Origin: GCA-002688135 sp964536565 | GTDB lineage: Bacteria; Patescibacteriota; Patescibacteriia; Magasanikbacterales; GCA-002688135 | Assembly: GCA_964536565.1 (NCBI GenBank) | Contig: CAZHXK010000066.1 | Location: 1-5,059 of the forward strand | Length of the DNA stretch: 5,059 bases | Direction of reading: 5' to 3' | In this document: positions 1 to 5,059 of the stretch, piece by piece | How the letters are laid out: each line of letters begins with the position of its first letter | How positions within the stretch are numbered: position 1 is the stretch's first letter | Program-made: the position numbers and the translations under genes | Notes under the pieces: generated by a model | The model's database searches: none | The model's input: only the letters and a program-made list of their open reading frames with translations | What the model was told of the DNA's origin: nothing

Positions 1-635
1 TGCTTCTTGCTCAGAAAGATAGTGAGCTCAGACACGTCTTAGGAGAATCATGTATGGGAACTGTTGACGGAATCGGCATTGTTTGGTCACTTTTACATAA
101 GGGTTTGTATGGATGTGAACGTGTTACTGGAGTAGATATTTTGCAGACAGCCGCGCGTCTGTGTGAGCGGCATGGTCGAAAGCTCATGTTGATTGGAGCT
201 GGGCCCGGCATCGCAGCTGAAGCCAAACGCACGTTATCTGAGCGTCATCCTGAATTGGAAGTACATTCATATATCGGTCCGAACATGTCGTTTAAAATTG
301 ACACGGCACATCCATATGCAAAGGACGACGAGGAGGTTATCACCGAGATAAATAATTTTGCGCCGGATATTCTTGCGGTTGCATTAGGTGCAGGTAAGCA
401 GGAAATGTGGCTGGCGAAGTATAGAGATCGTTTTCCTGATGTGAAGATCGTAATGGGAATTGGTGGTGCATTTGATATGATAGCTGGGACAACTCCACGC
501 GCTCCTTTGTTTTTGCAGAAAATTGGATTAGAATGGTTGTGGCGATTAGTGCTGCAGCCGAGACGAGCCATGAGAATATTTCGTGCAGTAGTTATTTTTC
601 CCATCGTCGCATTTCGTCATAAGATAAATTATTAG
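1..635 (+). CDS. WecG/TagA/CpsF family glycosyltransferase, 5'-truncated by window edge
   Basis: The frame is open from position 3 to the TAG at 633-635, so the gene begins left of the window; the first in-window ATG (position 54) is internal. About 210 residues are visible, and family members are usually about 240, so roughly 30 N-terminal residues are missing. Seen: the VDGIG segment (fragment residues 21-25), whose Asp matches the catalytic Asp of TagA; ERVTGVD; LIGAGPG, of the nucleotide-sugar-binding type; APDILAVALGAGKQEMW, matching the family PDiLxVglGxPKQExW signature with Pro replaced by Ala; GGAFDMIAGTTPRAP; and an Arg-rich C-terminal tail (LEWLWRLVLQPRRAMR). In TagA that tail helps membrane docking. 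Family role: transfer of an N-acetyl-aminosugar (ManNAc or ManNAcA in TagA and WecG) to an undecaprenyl-linked acceptor at the inner membrane face, for teichoic-acid-like or other surface polymers. The exact donor and polymer cannot be read here. gltX starts 2 nt after its stop, which implies co-transcription. Confidence 0.93.
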   Translation, partial: LLAQKDSELRHVLGESCMGTVDGIGIVWSLLHKGLYGCERVTGVDILQTAARLCERHGRKLMLIGAGPGIAAEAKRTLSERHPELEVHSYIGPNMSFKIDTAHPYAKDDEEVITEINNFAPDILAVALGAGKQEMWLAKYRDRFPDVKIVMGIGGAFDMIAGTTPRAPLFLQKIGLEWLWRLVLQPRRAMRIFRAVVIFPIVAFRHKINY

Positions 636-637
636 GT

Positions 638-2050
638 ATGTCAGTTCGTGTAAGATTAGCACCAAGTCCAACCGGGTTTATTCATTTAGGTACACTGCGT
701 GTTGCATTGTACGATTACTTGTTCGCGAAGCAACACAAAGGTGCGTATGTTCTTCGAATTGAAGATACAGATCAGTCACGAGAGGTAGATGGTTCTGTCG
801 AGAATATTTTGGAAACTTTGGCGTGGGCTGGACTTGAACCAGACGAGGGTCCTGGCTATGGAGGAGAGAAGGGGTCATATATTCAATCAGAGAGGCTGGA
901 GACATACCGTCCATACGTTTTAGAGCTTTTGAAAAAGGATGCAGCATACTGGTGTGAGTGTACATCAGAGCAATTAGATGCAATGCGCAAGCATCAGGAG
1001 GAGAAGGGTGGTGTGATGGGATATGCAGGTACATGTCGTGAAAAAAACTTGGAGAGTGGGGAAGTGGTTAGATTAAAAGTTCCACATGCAGGAGAGACAA
1101 CATTCACTGATTTGATTCGTGGTGAAATTACCATTCCCAATAAGGACATTGACGATCAGGTTCTCATGAAGTCTGATGGTTACCCTACATATCATATGGC
1201 TGTTGTGGTTGATGATTACTTGATGGAGATTTCTCATGTATTTCGAGGTGAGGAGTGGATTGCTTCAACTCCAAAGCATGTGTTGTTGTATCAGGCGCTT
1301 GACTGGGAGGTTCCGAAGTATGCTCATTTGCCATTGTTGTTAAACAAAGATAAGTCGAAGCTGTCGAAGCGTCAGGGTGATGTGGCTGTAGAGGATTACA
1401 TGAACAAAGGATATTTACCTGAGGCATTATTAAACTTCATTGCACTTCAGGGTTGGAATCCGAAGGGAGACCAGGAACTATACTCAATGGATGAGCTTAT
1501 AGAACTGTTCGACATTTCAAAAGTTAATTCGTCCGGAAGTGTTGTTAATTTTGAGAAGCTGGATTGGATGCAGTCTCATTACGTGAAGTTGAAGAGTGAT
1601 ACTGACTTACGTGCACTTGTGAAACCATTTGTGACGCGAGATGTTGACGATGTGCAGCTCCAGAAAATCATTGCGATGATTAAGGATCGTCTTGTTCGTT
1701 TTACGGATATCGATGACATAATTGAGTTTGTGTTTGTATTACCTGAGTATGACTCAGATATTCTCGTATGGAAGAAATCGGATAAGGAAACGGCGAGCAC
1801 TGTGTTAGCTGAGCTCGTAGGGTATTTCGAACAATGCGAAGAGGTTTTATTTGATGATGTGGAAGCGCTGCAGAATAACCTTGTGAGCTGGATTGCGGAT
1901 AAGGGATATAAAAATGGTGATGTATTATGGCCACTGCGTACTGCATTATCCGGCCAGCAGCACTCTCCATCTCCATTTGAAATTGCCGGTGTCTTAGGTA
2001 GAGATGCAACACTATCTCGTATTGAAAATGCACGTAGCAGACTTGCGTAG
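638..2050 (+). CDS. gltX: Glutamyl-tRNA synthetase (class I aaRS)
   Basis: This cytoplasmic enzyme of 470 residues, a normal length for bacterial GluRS, charges tRNA-Glu with glutamate using ATP. Seen: the class I signature PSPTG (9-13) followed by HLGT (16-19, the HIGH motif), RIEDTD (40-45), the glutamate/tRNA pocket segment SDGYPTYHMAVVVDD (179-193), FRGEEW (202-207), and KLSKR (241-245, the KMSKS loop). A helical anticodon-binding region fills residues from about 300 to the C terminus. A zinc-ribbon-like insert has C106, C108 and C133, but Glu135 stands where E. coli GluRS has its His ligand. The ATG at 638 is chosen because PSPTG then falls at residue 9, as is typical. It lies 2 nt after the upstream TAG and has no recognisable Shine-Dalgarno; a poor -10-like TAAATT (625-630) lies just before it. 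Inference: if the organism lacks GlnRS, as most Patescibacteria do, this enzyme may be non-discriminating and feed GatCAB. The window does not show this. Confidence 0.97.
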   Translation: MSVRVRLAPSPTGFIHLGTLRVALYDYLFAKQHKGAYVLRIEDTDQSREVDGSVENILETLAWAGLEPDEGPGYGGEKGSYIQSERLETYRPYVLELLKKDAAYWCECTSEQLDAMRKHQEEKGGVMGYAGTCREKNLESGEVVRLKVPHAGETTFTDLIRGEITIPNKDIDDQVLMKSDGYPTYHMAVVVDDYLMEISHVFRGEEWIASTPKHVLLYQALDWEVPKYAHLPLLLNKDKSKLSKRQGDVAVEDYMNKGYLPEALLNFIALQGWNPKGDQELYSMDELIELFDISKVNSSGSVVNFEKLDWMQSHYVKLKSDTDLRALVKPFVTRDVDDVQLQKIIAMIKDRLVRFTDIDDIIEFVFVLPEYDSDILVWKKSDKETASTVLAELVGYFEQCEEVLFDDVEALQNNLVSWIADKGYKNGDVLWPLRTALSGQQHSPSPFEIAGVLGRDATLSRIENARSRLA

Positions 2051-2058
2051 GTTCTTTG

Positions 2059-2067
2059 TGTTATAAT
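2059..2067 (+). promoter_or_regulatory. Extended -10 promoter for a leaderless M23 peptidase transcript
   Basis: The gap after gltX contains TGTTATAAT: a consensus TATAAT at 2062-2067 preceded by the TGn extension at 2059-2061. Counting from the last T as -7 puts +1 at 2074, the A of the chosen ATG. No good -35 is visible at 16-18 nt upstream (2039-2044 reads agactt), which fits extended -10 promoters that do not need one. No Shine-Dalgarno lies between this element and the ATG. Activity is inferred. Confidence 0.6.
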
Positions 2068-2073
2068 AGATGT

Positions 2074-3282
2074 ATGAGATCCGCAGCTATATTCGCGGTT
2101 AGTGTTATGATCGGGCTTTCGAGCCTGATGTTTGGGTTTAATGTGGTTTTGGCTGAGGATGCAGAGGTGAACGCGCTCAATACACAAATTCAAGATCGAA
2201 AGTCAGAGGTCGCTGAGCTAGAAGCACGTATCTCAAAACTCAAAAAGCAGATCTCTCAAAAACAGAGTGAAACTAAAACGTTAAAAAACGAGCTGGGCTT
2301 AATCCAAATCCGTGTTGAGCGTGTTGAACTGGAGATTGAATCTACTAAAATTGAAATTGGAACAACTGAACAGGAGCTGGCGATTGTAGGCGTCGCTATT
2401 GAGGACAAAGAGATTTCAATCGGAGAGAACCAAAAGTGGCTTGGATCCTTATTACGAGAAATTCGCAGAACCAATCAACAAAATGTCGTGAGTGTTATTT
2501 TATCTGATGATTCACTCTCCGAGTTTATTTCTGGAAAACAGCAGTTGGCTGAGATGGAAGCGAACCTCGATTCCAGTCTTCGTACACTGAAATCTTCACG
2601 TTTGGCATTAGAAGAAAGGAAGCTGGATGAGCTTGATAAGCAGGATAAACTTATTGTACTTAAGACAACGTTAGACGCGAAGCATGAAGATTTAAAAGGT
2701 GAAGAAGGTAGGAAGTCATTACTTATTGCACAAACGCAATCGTCTGAGAAAAAGTACTCATCACTTGTTGCTAATTTGAAACAGCAGGCCAAATCTATTG
2801 AATCTGAAGTTTTTGATTTAGAACGTACTGTTCGAGCGCGCTTGTCCAAAGAGGGAAAATTGAATAATACAGGACCGTTTAGTTTGATATGGCCGGTGCC
2901 GAGTCAGTATGTAACATCCAAGTTTCATGACACAGGATACCCATTCCGCCATATTTTTGAGCATCCAGGAACTGATATTAGAGCGAGACAATCAACTCCA
3001 CTTAAGGCTGCTGCATCGGGGTATGTCGCACGTGCCCGTGATAACGGAAAGGGTTATAGTTACTTAATGCTAATTCATCCTCAAGGTTTTTCAACTGTGT
3101 ATGGTCATGTCTCTCGGTTTTACGTGACGAAAGGGGAGTACGTACAACAAGGTGACGTCATTGGTCTGTCTGGGGGGACACCAGGAACCAATGGTGCAGG
3201 GCCGTTCGTAACAGGTCCACATCTTCACTTTGAAGTTCGAAAAGATGGTGTTCCTGTTAACGCCGAACTTTTCTTACCTTAG
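2074..3282 (+). CDS. Secreted coiled-coil M23/LytM peptidoglycan endopeptidase (EnvC-like architecture)
   Basis: 402 residues from the ATG at 2074. Signal peptide: MRS, a hydrophobic core (4-26), and a predicted cut after VLA (25-27), which supports this start. A TTG at 2056 would add six residues, but that reading places the start upstream of the promoter. Residues about 30-255 are a charged, heptad-like coiled coil rich in Lys, Glu, Leu and Ser, broken near 125-150 (NVVSVILSDDSLSEF), where EnvC-type proteins have a hairpin. The LytM domain spans about 275-402. Its zinc and catalytic residues are all present: H297 and D301 (HPGTD), H345 (VYGH), and H383 with H385 (HLH). E. coli EnvC, an amidase activator, has lost these residues, so this protein is more likely an active endopeptidase cleaving peptide cross-links outside the membrane; an added activator role is possible. 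It follows gltX by 23 nt, has its own putative promoter, and is followed by a hairpin terminator. Confidence 0.94.
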   Translation: MRSAAIFAVSVMIGLSSLMFGFNVVLAEDAEVNALNTQIQDRKSEVAELEARISKLKKQISQKQSETKTLKNELGLIQIRVERVELEIESTKIEIGTTEQELAIVGVAIEDKEISIGENQKWLGSLLREIRRTNQQNVVSVILSDDSLSEFISGKQQLAEMEANLDSSLRTLKSSRLALEERKLDELDKQDKLIVLKTTLDAKHEDLKGEEGRKSLLIAQTQSSEKKYSSLVANLKQQAKSIESEVFDLERTVRARLSKEGKLNNTGPFSLIWPVPSQYVTSKFHDTGYPFRHIFEHPGTDIRARQSTPLKAAASGYVARARDNGKGYSYLMLIHPQGFSTVYGHVSRFYVTKGEYVQQGDVIGLSGGTPGTNGAGPFVTGPHLHFEVRKDGVPVNAELFLP

Positions 3283-3311
3283 TACAAAAGGGGACAGTGA
3301 TATTATCTATG

Positions 3312-3332
3312 GAGTCTTATGACTCTTTTTTT
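3312..3332 (+). terminator. Intrinsic terminator after the M23 peptidase
   Basis: GAGTC (3312-3316), a TTAT loop and GACTC (3321-3325) form a 5-bp perfect stem, with a possible extra G-U pair below (3311/3326). It is followed directly by seven T (3326-3332). It lies 30 nt after the peptidase stop. The stem is short, but the position and U-tract are right. There is no matching T-tract on the minus strand, so it would act only in the plus direction. Confidence 0.72.
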
Positions 3333-3495
3333 GTTTGCTTGAGGCTAATGTTAACTTGAGGGAATCTCTGCCCTACAGGTTTTACGACACTAAGGCATTT
3401 CAAGTACTTATGTTAGAGCGCTACACTCGGTGGGTCTTTGCTGTGTTTTGATCTGACGGTAAGTCCGTTTCGAATATGCGAATGCGGGTATAGTA

Positions 3496-3527
3496 TGGAA
3501 TCTATATTTCGAATTCCAATGTTTTTT
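3496..3527 (+). terminator. Second plus-direction terminator-like hairpin
   Basis: TGGAAT (3496-3501) and ATTCCA (3513-3518) form a 6-bp stem around an 11-nt loop, followed after 3 nt by six T (3522-3527). It sits just before the end of the convergent ftsQ gene. The stem is AT-rich, the loop is large, and the T-tract is not immediately adjacent, so it is weaker than the hairpin at 3312. It could be a backup terminator, the end of an unseen small RNA, or chance. Confidence 0.35.
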
Positions 3528-3533
3528 AGATTG

Positions 3534-4505
3534 CTATTGAAAGTACAGTCTGTTTCCATAGCGTACATCTATGTACCGTACGTTGCGTGGTGCAGTTGGA
3601 TATTGTTCGTCCAGTAAGGCTCCGAGGTTTGCGATCTGAGGCTCTAAATCTTTAGATAGGTCTAAGTACACCAAGAAGCCTTCTAAGACGCGTATTTCGG
3701 CAGTCTCAGGAGCCTCGTTTGTGATAGTAATATGATCAACTGGAATGGTTAAAGATTCAAATCTGTTTATAATAGTAGAGAGGGAAGTAATAGTACTTTT
3801 AGGTAGGGTAGATGACCCTGTATCGAAGTTATTGGGGGGAGTTGAGGATACTGTTATAAGGGTTAAATGACTGAATGTGTCGCAAAAGATACATTCTACG
3901 ACACTAGTTGCAGGGGGCTCCTCTACCGGTGTTTCTGATGTTTCGATGTCGGTTAATGCATCATTACCGTCTTCAGGAGTAGTAGCCTCCTCTTCTGTTG
4001 GTATGGTGATCGTAGTACCGAGCTCAGAGAACACAATTACACCGTCTTCATCAATCACTGAAAAATGTTCGGGTGGATAGTCTAGTCTAAAAATGGGTAG
4101 TCTCTCCCCTGCTGTTATGGTTATGGTGTGTAGGTTTGTACGGCGTATCTCTATGTCCTTAAGTGGAAACTGGTTGGAGAGACTTTCTACGAGATTTTTC
4201 TTTGGTAGTAGAAATACGTGATTGTTTCTGAGGATTCCAAGTGCACGTCGTCCTGACAGCCCCTCACGGACCGCTGACTCGACGAGGGTTGCATCGACTA
4301 GCTGTAAGCCCTCTATATGCACATCAGACACATGTAAGCCTGAGTACTCGGATAGCCCCATGAAGCTCACAAGCAGCAATATTACCGTCATCAGCGGTTT
4401 ATAGCTTGCTTGTTTTTTTTTAGTTTTCTGTTTCTTCGGAAAGAAAGGGTTGTTGTAACCCCCCCTGCGCCCCCCCTTGTAACGAGAAGATAATTGGTTT
4501 CTCAT
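3534..4505 (-). CDS. ftsQ: FtsQ/DivIB-type cell-division protein with POTRA domain
   Basis: 323 residues, single-pass membrane protein. Seen: a very basic, Gly-rich cytoplasmic N terminus (1-36, with GGRRGG at 11-16 and a Lys cluster at 24-36), one membrane segment (about 37-52), a POTRA domain (about 57-135, opening with the typical VSDVHIEGLQLVD), a short conserved strand with VIDEDG (150-155), an acidic Thr/Pro/Glu linker (about 163-201), then the beta domain. It ends in RYIDVRYGNRLYFQ, the typical FtsQ finish. Family role: it joins the divisome at the septum and links FtsL/FtsB to the FtsWI peptidoglycan synthase; in this family the POTRA and beta domains lie outside the membrane. The ATG at 4505 is the first start in frame after an open upstream stretch; no Shine-Dalgarno is visible. 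It sits 50 nt after serS with no terminator between, so it is likely co-transcribed. Odd points: three homopolymer tracts in the first 32 codons and a CxxC pair (C205, C208) in the extracytoplasmic part. Confidence 0.85.
   Translation of the reverse strand: MRNQLSSRYKGGRRGGYNNPFFPKKQKTKKKQASYKPLMTVILLLVSFMGLSEYSGLHVSDVHIEGLQLVDATLVESAVREGLSGRRALGILRNNHVFLLPKKNLVESLSNQFPLKDIEIRRTNLHTITITAGERLPIFRLDYPPEHFSVIDEDGVIVFSELGTTITIPTEEEATTPEDGNDALTDIETSETPVEEPPATSVVECIFCDTFSHLTLITVSSTPPNNFDTGSSTLPKSTITSLSTIINRFESLTIPVDHITITNEAPETAEIRVLEGFLVYLDLSKDLEPQIANLGALLDEQYPTAPRNVRYIDVRYGNRLYFQ
4413..4421 (-). repeat. A9 homopolymer tract in ftsQ
   Basis: Nine T on the plus strand, read as A9 in the ftsQ message, encode the Lys29-Lys31 cluster just before the membrane segment. 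The heptamer AAAAAAC is present but not in the X-XXY-YYZ register that standard -1 programmed frameshifting needs. Polymerase slippage remains possible. Confidence 0.85.
4459..4465 (-). repeat. G7 homopolymer tract in ftsQ (second of two)
   Basis: Seven C on the plus strand, read as G7 in the ftsQ message. It spans codons around residues 14-16 (Arg-Gly-Gly). A gain or loss of one G would shift the frame ahead of the membrane segment. Confidence 0.85.
4470..4476 (-). repeat. G7 homopolymer tract in ftsQ (first of two)
   Basis: Seven C on the plus strand, read as G7 in the ftsQ message, covering residues 10-12 (Lys-Gly-Gly). It lies only 4 nt from the other G7 tract, and together they give GGRRGG. 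Confidence 0.85.
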
Positions 4506-4555
4506 AACATGGTTTGTTCGGTTTTTGTAGTGGCGAGTCTCGTTGTTGCAGTTGG

Positions 4556-5059
4556 TTAGACCGAGAGCTTGTCGGTGCCCAGGTACTCGCGAAGTGGTTG
4601 TGGCACAACAATATCACCATTCTCATCCTGATGATTTTCCATGATTGCGATAATCATACGACCGACAGCAACTCCTGTACCGTTAAGTGTGTGTACAAAT
4701 TCGAGACCGTCGTTTGTTTTGTACTTGATGTTTAATCGACGTGACTGATAGTCGGTAGTATTTGAGCAGCTTGTGAGCTCTCGATAAGCGTTTTGTCCTG
4801 GGAGCCATGCTTCTATGTCATAACATTGTGCAGCTTGCGGAGACATATCCCCTGAAGCTTGTAGAATCAGTTGGTATGGTAGTCCAAGCTCAGAGATAAT
4901 TTCTTCTTCAATAGCAAGCAGTGCCTGATGTTCTGTTTCAGAGTCCTCAGGTTTGCAGAATGAAACCATCTCAATTTTATCGAATTGGTGTCCACGGAAT
5001 ATACCTGTTGTGTCTTTACCGTATGCACCGGCCTCGCGTCGATATGCAGGAGAGAATGC
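4556..5059 (-). CDS. serS: Seryl-tRNA synthetase, C-terminal part (5' end beyond window)
   Basis: The frame is open from the right window edge to TAA at 4558-4556, giving the last 167 residues of a protein that is usually about 420-430. This class II enzyme charges tRNA-Ser (and tRNA-Sec where present) with serine in the cytoplasm. Seen, numbering from the edge: motif 2 with YRREAG (6-11) and the following GKDTTGIFRGHQFDKIE (14-30), the serine/ATP pocket stretch YDIEAWLPGQNAYRELTSCSN (about 80-100), and motif 3 HTLNGTGVAVGR (123-134), which carries the invariant class II Arg. It ends with the usual VPQPLREYLG tail. The N-terminal tRNA-binding coiled coil lies outside the window. It runs towards ftsQ with a 50-nt gap that lacks a terminator, consistent with one transcript. 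Confidence 0.97.
   Translation of the reverse strand, partial: AFSPAYRREAGAYGKDTTGIFRGHQFDKIEMVSFCKPEDSETEHQALLAIEEEIISELGLPYQLILQASGDMSPQAAQCYDIEAWLPGQNAYRELTSCSNTTDYQSRRLNIKYKTNDGLEFVHTLNGTGVAVGRMIIAIMENHQDENGDIVVPQPLREYLGTDKLSV

Larger units (their letters stand above)
3283..3533. other. Convergent intergenic spacer between the M23 peptidase and ftsQ
   Basis: This 251-nt stretch has no convincing gene. It holds two plus-direction terminator-like hairpins (3312-3332 and 3496-3527). Between them is possible RNA structure: ACTTGA (3354-3359) can pair with TCAAGT (3400-3405), enclosing TGCC (3369-3372) with GGCA (3394-3397), and ACGG (3456-3459) can pair with CCGT (3465-3468). No tRNA, SRP RNA, RNase P RNA or tmRNA signature is recognisable. 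No T-tracted hairpin that would end the minus-strand serS-ftsQ transcript is visible. A 38-codon plus-strand ORF from ATG 3495 runs into the ftsQ 3' end and looks like chance. Confidence 0.7.

Noticed and set aside
245..1034. Minus-strand ORFs of 119 and 118 codons opposite the glycosyltransferase and gltX
   Set aside because: Antisense shadows of genes with strong family motifs; no recognisable protein features.
1579..2193. Long minus-strand ORF (204 codons) opposite gltX and the peptidase start, and a nested 110-codon ORF in another frame
   Set aside because: Ser/Thr-rich composition with no domain or start signal, wholly antisense to gltX and the peptidase, whose motifs are clear. They are frame shadows.
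3338..3361. Direct repeat CTTGAGG at 3338-3344 and 3355-3361, as an operator or -35 pair
   Set aside because: Only 7 bp, with no gene downstream on the plus strand and no -10 at a suitable distance; expected by chance at this length.
3468..3515. Recurring CGAAT motifs and a TTCGAAT stretch resembling a tRNA T-loop
   Set aside because: No acceptor, D or anticodon arm can be built around them on either strand.
3495..3611. 38-codon plus-strand ORF preceded by TATAGT (3489-3494)
   Set aside because: Most of it is antisense to the ftsQ 3' end. The -10-like hexamer abuts the ATG too closely for a leaderless start at that codon, and the peptide has no recognisable feature.
4506..4555. Possible ftsQ promoter in the serS-ftsQ gap
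   Set aside because: No TATAAT-like element or -35/-10 pair on the minus strand, and the leaderless position (4512-4517) reads acaaac.
4420..4626. 68-codon minus-strand ORF bridging the serS end and ftsQ start in a third frame
   Set aside because: It overlaps both real genes out of frame. It could be entered by slippage at the G7 tracts but ends after the A9 tract with no domain, so it is treated as chance.
1..5059. CRISPR, transposon, attachment site or toxin-antitoxin
   Set aside because: No spaced direct repeats, terminal inverted repeats, transposase motifs or paired small ORFs were seen on either strand.

Overview
The window (about 43% GC by eye) carries five protein-coding genes in two convergent blocks. 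On the plus strand: the 3' part of a WecG/TagA/CpsF-type glycosyltransferase, a complete glutamyl-tRNA synthetase (gltX), and a secreted coiled-coil M23 (LytM) peptidase. On the minus strand: the 3' part of seryl-tRNA synthetase (serS), followed by a FtsQ/DivIB-type cell-division protein. The mix of translation, peptidoglycan and division genes, the lack of recognisable Shine-Dalgarno sequences at the visible starts, and the style of the GluRS, FtsQ and EnvC-like proteins suggest a Patescibacteria/CPR-like bacterium. This is inferred from protein style only; a Gram-positive-like bacterium outside that group cannot be excluded. No in-frame TGA occurs in about 1,570 codons, so the glycine-UGA code of Gracilibacteria/Absconditabacteria is not in use.

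Layout. Positions 1-635 hold the glycosyltransferase, open to the left edge. gltX (638-2050) starts 2 nt after its stop, so the two are probably co-transcribed. The peptidase (2074-3282) follows after 23 nt, and that gap contains a perfect extended -10 element whose expected start site falls on the A of the ATG, which suggests a leaderless transcript. A hairpin with a T-tract at 3312-3332 ends the plus-strand block. Positions 3283-3533 are the convergent junction: no gene, two plus-direction terminator-like hairpins, and some possible RNA structure between them. ftsQ (3534-4505, minus) lies 50 nt downstream of serS (4556 to the right edge, minus), with no terminator or clear promoter in the gap, so serS-ftsQ looks like an operon.

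How the genes fit together. The glycosyltransferase probably transfers an amino sugar onto a lipid-linked intermediate of a surface polymer. The M23 enzyme cuts peptidoglycan peptides outside the membrane, and FtsQ scaffolds the divisome at the septum. The two synthetases are housekeeping translation genes. This is mostly ordinary chromosomal core sequence. I do not see a novel defence, mobile or biosynthetic system. The points most worth a second look are the leaderless promoter, three long homopolymer tracts packed into the first 32 codons of ftsQ, the intact catalytic site in an EnvC-shaped protein, and the structured convergent spacer.
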